Assembly: GCF_900104095.1 (NCBI RefSeq)
Contig: NZ_FNJO01000003.1
Coordinates: forward strand, 124,001 to 188,000
Length of the DNA: 64,000 nucleotides
Source of the DNA: Ralstonia sp. 25mfcol4.1
GTDB lineage: Bacteria > Pseudomonadota > Gammaproteobacteria > Burkholderiales > Burkholderiaceae
Reading direction: 5' to 3'
Within the stretch, counting starts at the first letter, position 1. Each line of letters starts with the position of its first letter. The position numbers were made by a program, and so were the translations under genes. This document shows, piece after piece, positions 1-10,743 of this stretch. Below the pieces are notes generated by a model. That model had not been told where the DNA came from. It worked only from the letters and a program-made list of their open reading frames with translations, and did not search any database.

Positions 1-1094
1 GGATCGCGCATCTCAACGCTTCACACCTGCCGGTGTATGCGCTGGACATCCCGAGCGGGCTCTTTGCCGATACGGGCGCAGGGCAGCCAGCCGTGCGGGC
101 GCGCCGCACACTGACGTTCCTGGGCGCCAAGCCGGGCCTGCTGACGCTGGATGGCCGGGACTGCGCAGGCGCCATCGACATCGCCCCGCTGGGCCTGGAC
201 TATCCGCCCGCCGAGCGGCCGGTGGCCATCGTCAACCAGCCCGGCGCGTTCCTGCATGCGCTGCCACGCCGCGATCACGCCGCGAACAAGGGCCGCTTCG
301 GCAGCCTGGCCGTGATCGGCGGCAACCATGGCATGACCGGCGCACCGCTGCTGGGCGCGCGTGCCGCGTTGCATCTCGGCTCGGGCCGCGTGCACGTGGG
401 CTTCCTGGCCCAGCCGGCACCGGCCATTGATCCGGTTCACCCGGAACTGATGCTGCATCAGGCGACAGAACTGTCGCTCGATGCGATGTCGGCTTTCGTG
501 GCCGGGCCCGGCATGGGCATTGGCACGGTCGCGCGCAAGCAACTGGTCAAGCTGATCGACTTCTGTGCCAACGCGGCGCCGCCGGTGCCGCTGGTGCTCG
601 ACGCCGACGGCCTGAACCTGCTGGCTTCGGACGAGACCCTGAACCAGTCGCTGATCGACAGCGGGCTGGACTACGTGATGACGCCGCACCCCCTCGAAGC
701 GGCGCGCCTGCTGGGCAGCAATGTGGCAGACGTGCAGCGCGACCGCCTGGCTGCGGCGCACGCACTGGCCACCAGTTGGAAGGCCACGGTCGTACTGAAG
801 GGATCCGGCACGGTCATTGCGACGGCCGAAGGCGCGCCCGCCACCATCAATCCCACCGGCAATGCGGGATTGTCCACGGCCGGCACCGGCGATGTGCTGG
901 CCGGCATGATTGGCGCGTTGCTGGCGCAAGGCGTGCCGATGCTGTCCGCCGCACGTGCTGGCGTCTGGATTCACGGGCGTGCCGCCGATCGACTCGTGGA
1001 CGCCGGCACGGGCCCCGCCGGCCTGACCGCGAGCGAACTCTACCTGCCCGCACGGGCCATCTTCAACGCGTTGCTGCAAGGCGGCGCGGCATGA
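1..1094 (+). CDS. nnr: Bifunctional NAD(P)H-hydrate repair enzyme Nnr, C-terminal part (5' truncated by window)
   Basis: The open frame runs into the left window edge, so the gene is partial; 363 codons are visible. The first residues (ALDIPSGL..DTG) match the end of the NAD(P)HX epimerase domain. The rest is the ribokinase-like ADP/ATP-dependent NAD(P)H-hydrate dehydratase domain, with a glycine-rich VIGGNHGMTGAPLLGA segment near its start and the conserved GLSTAGTGDVLAGM motif near the C-terminus. The enzyme repairs hydrated NADH/NADPH in the cytosol. Its TGA overlaps the ATG of the next gene (ATGA at 1091-1094), so the two are probably translationally coupled. Confidence 0.93.
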   Translation, partial: IAHLNASHLPVYALDIPSGLFADTGAGQPAVRARRTLTFLGAKPGLLTLDGRDCAGAIDIAPLGLDYPPAERPVAIVNQPGAFLHALPRRDHAANKGRFGSLAVIGGNHGMTGAPLLGARAALHLGSGRVHVGFLAQPAPAIDPVHPELMLHQATELSLDAMSAFVAGPGMGIGTVARKQLVKLIDFCANAAPPVPLVLDADGLNLLASDETLNQSLIDSGLDYVMTPHPLEAARLLGSNVADVQRDRLAAAHALATSWKATVVLKGSGTVIATAEGAPATINPTGNAGLSTAGTGDVLAGMIGALLAQGVPMLSAARAGVWIHGRAADRLVDAGTGPAGLTASELYLPARAIFNALLQGGAA

Positions 1095-2038
1095 CTCAGG
1101 CTGCCACACTGGCCGGCGGCGAAAATGGCGATGGCGCGCGGCGCCGCCTGCTGACCGGCATCGCCCTGCTCGTTATCGGGCAATGGATCCTGAGCCTGCT
1201 CGACGCCACGGGCAAGACGCTGACCCAGCAGGGCCTGCCCGTGGTGGCCGTGGCGTGGGTCCGGTATCTCGGCCACGTGGTGGCGATCTTCCTGCTGATC
1301 GGGCCGGCGCGCTGGCAACGGCAGTCGCGTCCTGCCGCGCCGCGCCTGCAGTGGCTGCGCGGCGCGCTGATGCTGGCCTCGACGCTGGTGTTCTTCAGCG
1401 TGCTGAAGCTGATGCCGCTGGCCACCGCTACCGCGCTGAACTTCTGTGCGCCGCTGATCGTGGTAGCGCTGTCGCCGTGGCTGCTGGGCGAGCGCCCCGG
1501 CGTGCATGCGCGCTGGACACGTTGGATCGGCGTTGGCATCGGCTTCGCCGGCATGCTGGTGGTGGTCCGCCCCGGCGGCGAACTCGACGCCGTGGGCGTG
1601 GGGCTGGGACTGCTGTCGGCGCTGCTGTTTGCGCTGCTGCAGATGCTGACGCGCCGCATCGCCGCCCATGACGCGCCCATGACAACGCTGATCCAGAGCG
1701 GCGTGACAGGTGCCGCGCTGACCACGCTGCTGGTGCCGTTCTTCTGGTTCGAGTCGGTGCCAACCCTGGCCCAAGGGGCGCTGCTGCTGTCGGCAGGGCT
1801 CACCGGGTCGCTTGGGCATTACTTTGTGATCCGCGCATTCCAGTATGCCGACGCATCGTTCCTGAGCCCGTTCCTGTATCTGCAGATCTTTTCCGCCACC
1901 GTGGTCGGATACTTCGCATTCGGCCATCTGCCGGACTGGACCACCGCCCTTGGCATCGCCGTGATCTGCGCAGGCGGCCTGTGCGTCGCAGGCGGCGAGC
2001 CCCTACTGCGCCGGTTGGCCACGCGGCTGCGCCGATAG
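1091..2038 (+). CDS. EamA/DMT-family membrane transporter
   Basis: 315 codons. The start ATG at 1091 overlaps the nnr stop; longer in-frame extensions run through nnr coding sequence and are rejected. The protein has about ten hydrophobic segments arranged as two EamA repeats (for example GIALLVIGQWILSLLDATGK and the later LLLSAGLTGSLGHYFVIRAFQYA). This family carries drug/metabolite transporters of the inner membrane, and the substrate cannot be read from sequence. Sitting in one operon with nnr is probably convenience rather than shared pathway. Confidence 0.85.
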   Translation: MTQAATLAGGENGDGARRRLLTGIALLVIGQWILSLLDATGKTLTQQGLPVVAVAWVRYLGHVVAIFLLIGPARWQRQSRPAAPRLQWLRGALMLASTLVFFSVLKLMPLATATALNFCAPLIVVALSPWLLGERPGVHARWTRWIGVGIGFAGMLVVVRPGGELDAVGVGLGLLSALLFALLQMLTRRIAAHDAPMTTLIQSGVTGAALTTLLVPFFWFESVPTLAQGALLLSAGLTGSLGHYFVIRAFQYADASFLSPFLYLQIFSATVVGYFAFGHLPDWTTALGIAVICAGGLCVAGGEPLLRRLATRLRR

Positions 2039-2318
2039 TCGCTCGAGCCTGCGGCCCACCGCGGCAAACGCGCGCTGGCGCACATACCCCGCCACCGTTA
2101 CGGCGCACAAACACTGGGCAGCCCCGCGCACAAAGCCACCCCGCACGTCGGACAACGCCCGATACGGCGGGGAGACATCGCCTGTTAAGGTTTTGCCGAT
2201 GCCGCAAGTGGCGTTACGTTTTGCTGCTACTTTCGGCTTTTGACATCACATCGGAGCGATATACTTGCGCTCAGGCCCGTTACGGCGGGCCAATGCCCCG
2301 AGAATTTCAGAACACCCC

Positions 2319-3947
2319 ATGCCGACTGAACTCCACGCCTGGACTGCCCTGCGCCACCACTACGATGCCATCCGCCATACGCCGATGCAGCAGTGGTTCG
2401 CCGAGGCCGAAGCCGCCCGCCGCGTCGAGGACTTCTCGCTGGAAGCCGCCGGCCTGTACCTCGACTTCTCGAAGAACCGCATCACGTTCGAGACCTTTGC
2501 CCTGCTCATGAAGCTGGCCGAAGAAGCAGGCGTGGCCCAGCGCCGCGACGCCATGTTCGCCGGCGAGCATATCAATACGACGGAAGACCGCGCCGCGCTG
2601 CACGTGGCATTGCGCGCCCTGCCCGACGCCCCGTTCAAGGTGGATGGGGCATCGGTCATGCCCGGCATCAACGACGTGTTGCACCGCATGCGCGATTTCG
2701 CCGCCCGCGTGCGCACCGGCGGCTGGACCGGCTTCAACGGCCAGACCATCACCGACATCGTCAACATCGGCATTGGCGGTTCGGACCTCGGGCCGCGCAT
2801 GGTGTGCCGCGCCCTGGCCCACCTGGCGGATCCCAAAGGGCCACGCATGCATTTCGTGTCCAATGTCGACGGGACCGAACTGGCCGAAACCCTAGTACGG
2901 CTGGACCCGGCACGCACGCTGGTCATCGTGTGCTCGAAGACGTTCACGACGCTCGAAACCATGGCCAACGCATGCAGCATGCGCGACTGGTTCCTGCGTC
3001 ACGGCGTGGCCGAGAACCAGTTGGCACGCCATTTCGTTGCCGTGTCCACCAACCGCGAAGCCGTGGTCAAGTTCGGCATCGACCCGGCTAACATGTTCGA
3101 ATTCTGGGACTGGATCGGCGGCCGCTTTTCGCTCTGGTCGTCCGTTGGCCTGTCGATCGCGCTCGCCGTGGGCTTCGACGCGTTCGAAGACCTGCTGCTC
3201 GGTGGCCGGGCCATGGACGATCATTTCCGCACGGCCCCGCTGGCGCGGAACATGCCCGTGGTCATGGGCATGCTCGGCATCTGGTATCGCAATTTCTTTG
3301 GAATGCCGACCAGCTGCATGGCGCCGTATTCCACGTCGCTTGAGCTGTTCCCGGCCTTCCTGCAGCAACTGGAGATGGAGAGCAACGGGAAGTCGGTGCA
3401 GCTGAACGGCGACCCGGCACACGTGGAAACATCGCCTGTGGTCTGGGGCACGGCGGGTACCAACGGCCAGCATGCCTATTTCCAGATGATCCATCAGGGC
3501 TCGCAGATCGTACCTGTGGACTTCGTGGCGCCGCTGGTGCCACCGCGCGACGTGCCCGGCCATCACGCCAAGCTGCTTGCCAACTGCTTTGCCCAGGCCG
3601 AGGCGCTGATGCGCGGCCGTGGCGCCGATGAATTGCGCGCCGCCGGGGTCACCGACGAGGCGCGCATTCCGCATATGGTTTTCGAGGGTAACCGCCCCAG
3701 CAATACGCTGCTGATGGAAGACCTGACGCCCCACGTGCTGGGCGCGCTGATCGCCCTCTACGAGCACCGCACCTTCGTGCAGGGCGTGGTGTGGAACATC
3801 AATTCGTTCGACCAGTGGGGCGTGGAACTGGGCAAGATCCTGGCGCGCCCCATCGAACAGGAACTGACTGGCCAGGGCACGGCCACGCATGATGCGTCGA
3901 CCGCTGCGCTGATCGCCCGTGCACGCGGCGTGCTCGGGCGCGGCTGA
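2319..3947 (+). CDS. pgi: Glucose-6-phosphate isomerase
   Basis: 542 codons from ATG 2319 (MPTELHAW); an upstream in-frame ATG at 2265 adds residues that do not look like Pgi. It interconverts glucose-6-phosphate and fructose-6-phosphate. Visible SIS-domain motifs are [12 protein letters not shown], the sugar-phosphate loop SKTFTTLET, the first Pgi signature ([26 protein letters not shown] region, about residue 365) and the second ([17 protein letters not shown], about residue 490). Length is typical of bacterial Pgi. It is monocistronic, with the convergent lolD-like gene 59 bp downstream. Confidence 0.97.
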   Translation: MPTELHAWTALRHHYDAIRHTPMQQWFAEAEAARRVEDFSLEAAGLYLDFSKNRITFETFALLMKLAEEAGVAQRRDAMFAGEHINTTEDRAALHVALRALPDAPFKVDGASVMPGINDVLHRMRDFAARVRTGGWTGFNGQTITDIVNIGIGGSDLGPRMVCRALAHLADPKGPRMHFVSNVDGTELAETLVRLDPARTLVIVCSKTFTTLETMANACSMRDWFLRHGVAENQLARHFVAVSTNREAVVKFGIDPANMFEFWDWIGGRFSLWSSVGLSIALAVGFDAFEDLLLGGRAMDDHFRTAPLARNMPVVMGMLGIWYRNFFGMPTSCMAPYSTSLELFPAFLQQLEMESNGKSVQLNGDPAHVETSPVVWGTAGTNGQHAYFQMIHQGSQIVPVDFVAPLVPPRDVPGHHAKLLANCFAQAEALMRGRGADELRAAGVTDEARIPHMVFEGNRPSNTLLMEDLTPHVLGALIALYEHRTFVQGVVWNINSFDQWGVELGKILARPIEQELTGQGTATHDASTAALIARARGVLGRG

Positions 3948-4006
3948 GCCGGGCAGCCGGATCTGGGCCCGCGCGGCCCTTTCATCCTCGCCTGGCCGGT
4001 AGCCGC

Positions 4007-4705
4007 CTAGATTTCCGTACCCATCAGCTCGTCGCTGGCCACCCGGCCGGCATCGATCGTCAGGATGCGGCCGCAACGCGCCGCCACCGAGCGGTCGTGC
4101 GTCACCAGTACCAGCGTCGAGCCGGCATCGCGATTGAGTTCGAACATCAGCGCGATCACGGCTTCGCCGGTAGCGGTGTCCAGGCTGCCGGTAGGCTCGT
4201 CGGCAAACAGGATGTCCGGCCGTGCCACGAAGGCGCGGGCCAGTGCCACGCGCTGCTGCTCGCCACCCGACAGCGTCCGCGGATAGTGCGTCAGGCGCTT
4301 GCCCAGTCCCACACGTTCGAGCATTTCCGTGGCACGCTCGCGTACGCGCCCCGTTTCTCCGCGCAGCTCCAGCGGCAGCATCACGTTTTCCAGCGCGGTA
4401 AGGTGCCCGACGAGCTGGAACGACTGGAACACAAAGCCGACATGGCGACCGCGCAGCGCGGCGCGCTGGTCTTCATCGAGCTGGAAGATATCCTGCCCGT
4501 GCAGGCGGACCGACCCGTTGCTGGGCAGGTCAAGCCCGGCCAGCAGGCCGAGCAGCGTGGATTTGCCCGACCCCGAAGCGCCAACGATGGCCAGCGTTTC
4601 ACCGGCCGTGACGGAAAACGAGACGTCGTGCAGAATCGTCAGCGAACCCGTCGTGTCAGCTACGGTCTTTCCGAGGGACTCGACAGCAAGAATGGAAGAG
4701 GACAT
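4007..4705 (-). CDS. ABC transporter ATP-binding protein, LolD/YbbA-like
   Basis: 232 codons. All ABC ATPase motifs are present: Walker [11 protein letters not shown]-loop FVFQSFQ, signature LSGGEQQR, Walker [13 protein letters not shown] and switch His in LVTHD. The FtsX/MacB/LolD-type subfamily is suggested by length and the [11 protein letters not shown] segment. Start is ATG at 4705, whose CAT shares bases with the ATG of the divergent esterase. In many proteobacteria a ybbA-like ATPase lies divergent to tesA, with an FtsX-like permease elsewhere; no permease is visible here. Confidence 0.88.
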   Translation of the reverse strand: MSSSILAVESLGKTVADTTGSLTILHDVSFSVTAGETLAIVGASGSGKSTLLGLLAGLDLPSNGSVRLHGQDIFQLDEDQRAALRGRHVGFVFQSFQLVGHLTALENVMLPLELRGETGRVRERATEMLERVGLGKRLTHYPRTLSGGEQQRVALARAFVARPDILFADEPTGSLDTATGEAVIALMFELNRDAGSTLVLVTHDRSVAARCGRILTIDAGRVASDELMGTEI

Positions 4706-5399
4706 GCGCGAGAGGATTGCAAACGTTGGTCGCCGGCGGATGCTGGCAGCTTGTAGTGCGACAGCGGTCGCCCTGTTCGGTTCACTGCCGGCGCCGCCCG
4801 CCATGGCGCAGGGCACGGCCACTGCATCGGCCGGGCCCGCGGTGCTGGTGCTGGGAGACAGCCTGTCGGCCGAATATGGCATTGCACGCGGCACGGGCTG
4901 GGCAAGCCTGCTTCAGGACCGCCTGCGCCGCGAGCGGTTCGATTATAGCGTCGTGAATGCCAGCATCAGCGGCGAGACCACGGTCGGCGGCAAGACCCGG
5001 CTCCCGGACCTGCTCAAGCGGCACAAGCCCGCCATCGTGATCGTGGAACTCGGCGCCAACGACGCGCTGCGCGGCCTGTCGCTGCCATCGACCGAAGCCA
5101 ACCTGCGCGGCATCATCGGCGATGCCCAGAAGGCCGGCGCACAGGTGGTGCTGGTGGGCATGCGCATCCCGCCGAACTACGGCGCCGACTACACCGAGCG
5201 GTTCGTCGGACTCTTCCCGAAGCTCGCCGGGGAATACCGGACCCAGCTGGTACCGTTCCTGCTCGACAAAGTCGTGACACGGCCCGAATGGTTCCAGGAA
5301 GACCGGATTCATCCGACATCGGCCGCCCAGCCGACGTTGCTCGACACGGTCTGGCCTGCGCTGAAGCCGCTGCTGAAGGCGCCTGCCAAGCGCCGCTGA
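4704..5399 (+). CDS. tesA: Arylesterase / thioesterase I-like SGNH hydrolase (TesA-like)
   Basis: 231 codons. An N-terminal signal peptide (RRR n-region, hydrophobic core, cleavage near APPAMA-Q) places it in the periplasm. SGNH blocks are visible: block I VLVLGDSLSAEYGI with the nucleophile Ser, block III GANDALRG, and block V DRIHPTSAAQ with catalytic Asp and His. It hydrolyses acyl esters or thioesters. ATG 4704 and ATG 4740 are both possible starts; 4704 is preceded closely by GGAAGAGG. It is divergent from the ABC ATPase and followed by a strong terminator hairpin. Confidence 0.92.
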   Translation: MRERIANVGRRRMLAACSATAVALFGSLPAPPAMAQGTATASAGPAVLVLGDSLSAEYGIARGTGWASLLQDRLRRERFDYSVVNASISGETTVGGKTRLPDLLKRHKPAIVIVELGANDALRGLSLPSTEANLRGIIGDAQKAGAQVVLVGMRIPPNYGADYTERFVGLFPKLAGEYRTQLVPFLLDKVVTRPEWFQEDRIHPTSAAQPTLLDTVWPALKPLLKAPAKRR

Positions 5400-5428
5400 T
5401 CCTGCGCCGCGCATCCCTGGCAGTAAAG

Positions 5429-5465
5429 AAAAAGCCCCTGCGGTATGCACCTGCAGGGGCTTTTT
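5429..5465. terminator. Bidirectional intrinsic terminator between tesA and ppiD
   Basis: Inverted repeat AAAAAGCCCCTGC (5429-5441) / GCAGGGGCTTTTT (5453-5465) with an 11-nt loop. It has A and T runs on both sides, so it can end both the rightward tesA and the leftward ppiD transcripts. Confidence 0.85.
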
Positions 5466-5488
5466 GCCATCCGGCGTAGCGCGCCGTA

Positions 5489-7435
5489 TCAGTGCGCGGC
5501 GGCTTCGCTGGCCGGGGACAGGTCATCCGACTTCACCGGATGCAGGATCTTGACCTTTGCCTGCGCCTTCAGCGCTTCATAGTAGGCCGCCAGTTCGGTC
5601 TGGCCGGCGAGCTGGCTCAGCTGTTGCGCATCGGCCTGGCGCTGCGAGGCATTGGCTTCCGTCGGCGTGCTGACCTTGCTGATGCGATAGATCGCATAGC
5701 CGTCCGCACCCAGGTCCACACCCACCACCGACGGCAGCTTGGTGGCGTCGGCACGCATGATGGCGTCGACGGCCTTCGGCGACAGGTTGTCGGCCTTGGC
5801 GCGCGACACCGTGACCGTCGGGCCGAACCCGCTGGCGCTGTCGGCCTTCTTCAGCGCCTCGAGCCTGGCCTCGCCATCCTTGCGGGCCAGTTCGGCCGCC
5901 TGCTGCGCAACATATGCCTGGCGCACCTGGGCTTCCACGTCCTCGAACTTGCGCGCGGTCGCCGGGCGGTAGTCGACGATACGCGCCGCCACCAGCGTCG
6001 TCGGGCCCACCTGGATGGCCTCGGTATTGCGCTTGTTCTTGATCGCGTCGCCGCTGAACAGGGCCTTGAGCACCTTGTCGTTGTTGAGCGGATTGTCCTT
6101 GCCCAGGGCCGGGTTCGGCTGGCGCGTGACATTGTCGGCGGTCTGGATCGTCAGCTTGAACTTGTCGGCTGCCGGCTTCAGGCTGTCGGACTGTTCATAG
6201 ACGGTATTGCCGAAGGCGTCCGCCTGCTCCGTGTACTTCTTGCTGGCCAGCTGCTTCTTCAGCTCGGCCTCGAGTTCCGGACGCACTTCTTCCAGCGGCT
6301 GGGTGGCAGCCGGCTTGATGCCGGTCAGCTTGATGATGTGGTAGCCGTAGTCGGTCTCCACGAGATCGCTGATCTGGCCGTCCTTGAGCGCGTACATGGC
6401 GTCCTCGAACGGCTTGACCAGTGCACCACGACCCATGAAGCCGAGGTCGCCGCCCTTCTCTGCCGAGCCCGGATCCTGCGAGTTCTTCTTCGCCACGTCC
6501 GCGAACGTTTCCGGGTGCTTGCGCACGTCTTCCAGCAGCTTCTGGGCCTTGTCCTTGGCGGCCTTGCGATCCGCGTCCTTGGCGTCCTTCGGAACCGTGA
6601 TCAGGATGTGGCTGGCGCGGCGCTGCTCTTCCGTACGAAAACGCTGGGCATTGCTGTCGTAGTAGGACTTCAGCTCTTCCGGCGTCACGGTCTGACTGGC
6701 TGCCATGGCATCGCCGGACAGCACCACGTACTCAACCTTGGCCTGCTCGGGGGTGGTGTAGGCCGACAGATGCGATTCGTAGTAGGCCTTCAGCGCGGCG
6801 GCATCGGACGTCACCTTGGAAGTGAAATCAGCGGGCTTGATCAGCAGGGCCTGCACGTCGCGCTGCTGGTCGCGGATGGCGATCAGGCGGTCGAGCAGCG
6901 ACTTCGGCACGAAAGCGGTGGTGCCCACGGCGCCGCCCAGTTGCTGCGTCGCCATTTCGAAACGCATGCGGGCGTCGAGCTGTTCGGGCGTCATGCCCTG
7001 CTGGGCCAGCAACTGGATATAGGCTTTCTCGTCGAGCTTGCCGTCCGGACTGCGCAGTTGGGCGATCGCCGGAATGGACTCGATGGCCTGGCGTAGCTGC
7101 TCGTTCGAAACGGTCAGATTCTTCTTGGCCGTGGCGTCGGCCACCACGCGCTGCAAAATCAGCTGGTCCAGCACGGACTGGCGTGCGGCGGCGCTCTCGA
7201 ACATGCGCGGGTCGTAGTTGCTGCCAAGCATCTGACGCATGCGCTCGGTCTGGTCACGCATCACGTTGTCGACTTCCTGCACGGTGATGGTACGGCCATC
7301 GACCTTGGCGGCGTCATGCGAGCTGTCCATGAAGCGCGAGTAGCTCTCGACACCGAAGAACACGAACGACGGGAAGACAAGCACCAGCAGCAGCAAAAGC
7401 ATCAGGCGCCGGTTGTTGCGTACGAAATCAAGCAT
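5489..7435 (-). CDS. ppiD: Periplasmic folding chaperone / peptidyl-prolyl isomerase PpiD
   Basis: 648 codons. One N-terminal membrane anchor ([19 protein letters not shown]) is followed by a SurA-like N-terminal domain ([15 protein letters not shown]...). A parvulin-type PPIC domain follows at about residues 265-370 ([43 protein letters not shown]), then a long C-terminal region. Known homologues help outer-membrane and periplasmic proteins fold at the SecYEG exit. It lies downstream of lon and two tRNA genes, the usual proteobacterial place for ppiD. Confidence 0.95.
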   Translation of the reverse strand: MLDFVRNNRRLMLLLLLVLVFPSFVFFGVESYSRFMDSSHDAAKVDGRTITVQEVDNVMRDQTERMRQMLGSNYDPRMFESAAARQSVLDQLILQRVVADATAKKNLTVSNEQLRQAIESIPAIAQLRSPDGKLDEKAYIQLLAQQGMTPEQLDARMRFEMATQQLGGAVGTTAFVPKSLLDRLIAIRDQQRDVQALLIKPADFTSKVTSDAAALKAYYESHLSAYTTPEQAKVEYVVLSGDAMAASQTVTPEELKSYYDSNAQRFRTEEQRRASHILITVPKDAKDADRKAAKDKAQKLLEDVRKHPETFADVAKKNSQDPGSAEKGGDLGFMGRGALVKPFEDAMYALKDGQISDLVETDYGYHIIKLTGIKPAATQPLEEVRPELEAELKKQLASKKYTEQADAFGNTVYEQSDSLKPAADKFKLTIQTADNVTRQPNPALGKDNPLNNDKVLKALFSGDAIKNKRNTEAIQVGPTTLVAARIVDYRPATARKFEDVEAQVRQAYVAQQAAELARKDGEARLEALKKADSASGFGPTVTVSRAKADNLSPKAVDAIMRADATKLPSVVGVDLGADGYAIYRISKVSTPTEANASQRQADAQQLSQLAGQTELAAYYEALKAQAKVKILHPVKSDDLSPASEAAAH

Positions 7436-7612
7436 GCTTTTCGGGTGAAAGGGTTGAGGCCTTTGGGCCGACAGTCAAACTTTGCGATTCTATCAGGAGC
7501 AGGACGCCAGACCTGCGGAATATGTGGCGTGGAGTGAGTTTGCGTCAGGATGCTTGCACGTTCGGGCCAGCGAACTGGGACGCTCGCTGCGCGGATCAGA
7601 AGATGCAAAAAC

Positions 7613-7637
7613 AAAAAGCCCGCGATTGCGGGCTTTT
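7613..7637 (-). terminator. Intrinsic terminator after the tRNA-Val/tRNA-Asp operon
   Basis: Stem AAAAGCCCGC (7614-7623) / GCGGGCTTTT (7628-7637) with a 4-nt loop. Read on the minus strand it is followed by T5-G-T5. It lies just downstream of tRNA-Asp. Confidence 0.85.
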
Positions 7638-7641
7638 ATGT

Positions 7642-7718
7642 TGGCGGAGTGGACGGGACTCGAACCCGCGACCCCCGGCGTGACAGGCCGGTATTCTAAC
7701 CGACTGAACTACCACTCC
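7642..7718 (-). tRNA. tRNA-Asp (anticodon GUC)
   Basis: 77 nt including an encoded CCA. On the minus strand it starts GGAGTGGTAG, the acceptor stem pairs with CCACTCC, the anticodon loop is CTGTCAC (GTC), and the T-loop is GGTTCGAGTCC. It sits 44 bp downstream of tRNA-Val. Confidence 0.97.
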
Positions 7719-7762
7719 TTGCGTCGGCGCTACCTGCAAGACCTGTGCGCTGCGATCCAGTG

Positions 7763-7838
7763 TGGTGGGTGCTGAGGGGTTCGAACCCCCGACCTACGCC
7801 TTGTAAGGGCGCCGCTCTACCAGCTGAGCTAAGCACCC
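7763..7838 (-). tRNA. tRNA-Val (anticodon UAC)
   Basis: 76 nt including CCA. The minus strand begins GGGTGCTTAGCTCAGC. The anticodon loop is CTTACAA (TAC), the T-arm is GGGGGTTCGAACCCC, and the acceptor stem closes with AGCACCC. It is the first gene of a two-tRNA unit. Confidence 0.97.
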
Positions 7839-7936
7839 ACATGGACCACGCAAGCCAGTTGCCTGCAAGGTAATTCTCGCTGCGCACGATTCGGCGGTTA
7901 CTGCTTCGTTGCCGCTGTTTGCGTTGCGAGGCCGCG

Positions 7937-7966
7937 ATTGTAATACGAGACTTTTCGATTTGCCAA
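7937..7966 (-). promoter_or_regulatory. Sigma-70 promoter for tRNA-Val/tRNA-Asp
   Basis: On the minus strand TTGGCA (7966-7961), an 18-bp spacer, then TACAAT (7942-7937), about 100 bp upstream of tRNA-Val. Match and position are good; transcription start is inferred. Confidence 0.6.
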
Positions 7967-8010
7967 GCGTTGATTGCACGATTCTCTTGCATCACGCTGG
8001 CCGCGCAAAC

Positions 8011-8040
8011 AAAAAAGCCGCGGGGGCTAACCCGCGGCTC
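8011..8040 (-). terminator. Intrinsic terminator of lon
   Basis: Stem AGCCGCGGG (8016-8024) / CCCGCGGCT (8031-8039). On the minus strand it is followed by a T6 run. It lies 25 bp beyond the lon stop. Confidence 0.88.
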
Positions 8041-8064
8041 TTGGCGTTTCAACGATGGCGTCGA

Positions 8065-10479
8065 TCAGTGATGAATGCGCTCGACCTTGGCCTCGCCCTT
8101 GTCCGCCACTTCGGAAGGCTTGGCGTCTTCCTCGGGCAGCGCCTCGGGCTTGCGCTCGAGTGCCAGCTCCAGCACCTTGTCGATCCAGCGCACGGGCACG
8201 ATCTCGATGGCGTTCTTGACGTTGTCGGGGATGTCCGCCAGGTCCTTCACGTTTTCCTCGGGAATCAGCGCCAGCTTGATACCGCCACGGTGGGCAGCCA
8301 GCAGCTTTTCCTTGAGGCCACCGATCGGCAGCACTTCGCCGCGCAGCGTGATCTCGCCGGTCATCGCCACATCGGCACGCACGGGAATTCCCGTCAGCAC
8401 CGACACCAGCACGGTGGTCATCGCGATACCGGCCGACGGACCATCCTTGGGCGTGGCGCCTTCGGGCACGTGGATGTGGATGTCGCGCTTCTCGAACATC
8501 TCATCCGCAATACCCAGACGACGTGCGCGCGAACGCACCACCGAGCGCGCGGCCTCGACCGACTCCTTCATCACGTCGCCCAGCGAGCCGGTACGCGAGA
8601 TGTTGCCCTTGCCCGGCATGATCGCGGCTTCGATGGTCAGCAGATCGCCGCCCACCTCCGTCCACGCCAGACCAGTCACCTGGCCCACCTGGTTTTCCTT
8701 GTTGGCCAGGCCGAAGTCGTACTTGCGCACGCCGAGGAATTTGTCGAGGTTCTCGGAATCCACCTTTACCGCGCCCGACTCCTTCTTCAGCAGCAGCAGC
8801 TTGACCACCTTGCGGGCAATCTTCGACACCTCGCGTTCCAGCGAACGGACGCCCGCTTCACGCGTGTAGTAGCGAATGATGTCGCGGATGGCCGCTTCGG
8901 TGACTTCGATCTCGCCCTGCTTCAGACCATTGTTGCGGATCTGTTTCGGCAGCAGGTAGCGCGTGGCGATGTTCACCTTCTCGTCCTCGGTGTAACCCGA
9001 CAGACGGATCACTTCCATCCGGTCCAGCAGCGGCGGCGGAATGTTCAGCGAGTTCGACGTCGCCACGAACATCACGTCCGACAGGTCGAAGTCCACTTCG
9101 ATGTAGTGGTCCTGGAACGTGTGGTTCTGTTCCGGGTCCAGCACTTCGAGCAGGGCCGACGACGGGTCGCCGCGGAAGTCCATGCCCATCTTGTCGATCT
9201 CGTCGAGCAGGAACAGCGGATTGCGCACGCCAACCTTCGACAGGCTCTGCAGAATCTTGCCCGGCATCGACCCGATGTACGTACGGCGGTGACCGCGAAT
9301 CTCGGCCTCGTCACGCACACCACCCAGCGCCATGCGCACGAACTTGCGATTCGTGGCGCGTGCCACCGACTGGCCCAGCGACGTCTTGCCCACCCCGGGA
9401 GGCCCGACCAGGCACAGGATCGGCGCCTTCACCTTGTCCACGCGCTGTTGCACGGCAAGATACTCAAGGATACGTTCCTTGACCTTTTCCAGACCGTAGT
9501 GGTCTTCGTCCAGCACGCGCTCCGCGTTGGCCAGGTCGTTATTGACCTTGCTCTTCTTGCGCCACGGCAGGTTGACCAGCGTGTCGATGTAGTTACGCAC
9601 GACAGTCGCCTCGGCGGACATCGGCGACATCAGCTTGAGCTTCTTGAACTCGGCGTCGGCCTTCTTCTTGGCCTCCTTGGGCATGCGTGCGGCCTTGATG
9701 CGCTTATCCAGCTCTTCAAGGTCTGCACCTTCCTCGCCCTCACCCAGTTCCTTCTGGATGGCCTTGACCTGCTCGTTCAGGTAGTACTCGCGCTGAGACT
9801 TTTCCATCTGGCGCTTGACGCGACCACGGATGCGCTTTTCCACCTGCAGGATGTCGATCTCGCCCTCGAGCTGCGACAGCAGACTCTCCAGGCGTTCCGT
9901 CACCTTCACCATTTCCAGGATCTTCTGCTTCTGCTCGAGCTTGATCGGCAGATGCGCGGCAATGGTGTCGGCCAGGCGGCCAGCCTCGTCGATGCCCGAC
10001 AGCGATGTCAGGATCTCCGGCGGGATCTTCTTGTTGAGCTTTACGTACTGGTCGAACTGCGACACGATCGCGCGGCGCAGGGCCTCGGTCTCGGCCGATT
10101 CAGCCGGTGCGGGCGGCACAGGCACGGCTTCGCACATGAAGTGCGAATCGTCCTCGCTCACCTCGGTGATGTTTGCACGTTGCGTACCCTCGACCAGCAC
10201 CTTTACGGTACCGTCGGGCAGCTTCAGCATTTGCAGGATATTGGCGATGCAGCCAACCTCATAGAGGTCTTCGGCTGTCGGTTCGTCTTTGGCGGCCGTC
10301 TTCTGTGCCACGAGCATGATGCTCTTGCCCGACTCCATCGCAGTCTCGAGCGCCTTGATGGACTTCGGGCGTCCCACGAACAGTGGGATCACCATGTGCG
10401 GAAACACCACCACGTCGCGCAGCGGCAACAGTGGCAGGCGAATCGGCTCAGCCGGGAGGAGTTGTGTTCCGGACATCAT
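8065..10479 (-). CDS. lon: ATP-dependent protease La (Lon)
   Basis: 804 codons, full length. An N-terminal LON substrate-recognition domain ([25 protein letters not shown]) is followed by an AAA+ module with Walker [10 protein letters not shown] and Walker B region [11 protein letters not shown]. The C-terminal protease domain has catalytic Ser in [11 protein letters not shown] and Lys in the following [15 protein letters not shown] region. It degrades misfolded and short-lived regulatory proteins. A heat-shock-type promoter lies immediately upstream. It is the last gene of the tig-clpP-clpX-lon block. Confidence 0.98.
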   Translation of the reverse strand: MMSGTQLLPAEPIRLPLLPLRDVVVFPHMVIPLFVGRPKSIKALETAMESGKSIMLVAQKTAAKDEPTAEDLYEVGCIANILQMLKLPDGTVKVLVEGTQRANITEVSEDDSHFMCEAVPVPPAPAESAETEALRRAIVSQFDQYVKLNKKIPPEILTSLSGIDEAGRLADTIAAHLPIKLEQKQKILEMVKVTERLESLLSQLEGEIDILQVEKRIRGRVKRQMEKSQREYYLNEQVKAIQKELGEGEEGADLEELDKRIKAARMPKEAKKKADAEFKKLKLMSPMSAEATVVRNYIDTLVNLPWRKKSKVNNDLANAERVLDEDHYGLEKVKERILEYLAVQQRVDKVKAPILCLVGPPGVGKTSLGQSVARATNRKFVRMALGGVRDEAEIRGHRRTYIGSMPGKILQSLSKVGVRNPLFLLDEIDKMGMDFRGDPSSALLEVLDPEQNHTFQDHYIEVDFDLSDVMFVATSNSLNIPPPLLDRMEVIRLSGYTEDEKVNIATRYLLPKQIRNNGLKQGEIEVTEAAIRDIIRYYTREAGVRSLEREVSKIARKVVKLLLLKKESGAVKVDSENLDKFLGVRKYDFGLANKENQVGQVTGLAWTEVGGDLLTIEAAIMPGKGNISRTGSLGDVMKESVEAARSVVRSRARRLGIADEMFEKRDIHIHVPEGATPKDGPSAGIAMTTVLVSVLTGIPVRADVAMTGEITLRGEVLPIGGLKEKLLAAHRGGIKLALIPEENVKDLADIPDNVKNAIEIVPVRWIDKVLELALERKPEALPEEDAKPSEVADKGEAKVERIHH

Positions 10480-10505
10480 TTTCCCCAGTCAGTCATTTAA
10501 GGCGT

Positions 10506-10533
10506 AAATAGGGTCTCGGGATTCGATTGCAAG
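10506..10533 (-). promoter_or_regulatory. Heat-shock (sigma-32-type) promoter of lon
   Basis: On the minus strand CTTGCAA (10533-10527), 13-bp spacer, CCCTATTT (10513-10506). The sigma-32 pattern is CTTGAAA-N11-16-CCCCATNT, so both elements match with one mismatch each. It ends 27 bp before the lon start. Confidence 0.6.
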
Positions 10534-10642
10534 ATACCCGTCATCAATTCCCGACACTAAAAAAACGTGCCGTAAACTGCACCCGCGACCCACTCTGAAA
10601 CAGCATACCCGCGTTTGCTCCCGTTAGTTTGTGGAATTGAAG

Positions 10643-10673
10643 AAAAAAAGCCGCTCGCTTTCCAGCGAACGGC
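10643..10673 (-). terminator. Intrinsic terminator of clpX
   Basis: Minus strand GCCGTTCGCT / AGCGAGCGGC stem (one G-U pair) with loop GGAA, then a T7 run. It separates clpX from the lon promoter. Confidence 0.85.
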
Positions 10674-10743
10674 AGCTTGAAAGTGTCGCCAGTATGGTTG
10701 GGACCACGTGGGTCCGGCACGTTCGGCGTCAGTTGGGCCTCGC

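Noticed and set aside
2240-2265. pgi promoter TTGACA...TATACT
   Set aside because: Spacer is only 14 bp, too short for a confident sigma-70 call.
5492-7096. 534-codon ORF on the plus strand
   Set aside because: Antisense to ppiD; composition reflects the opposite-strand codon bias.
7909-10500. 863-codon ORF on the plus strand
   Set aside because: Antisense to lon and crosses its terminator; no RBS or family look.
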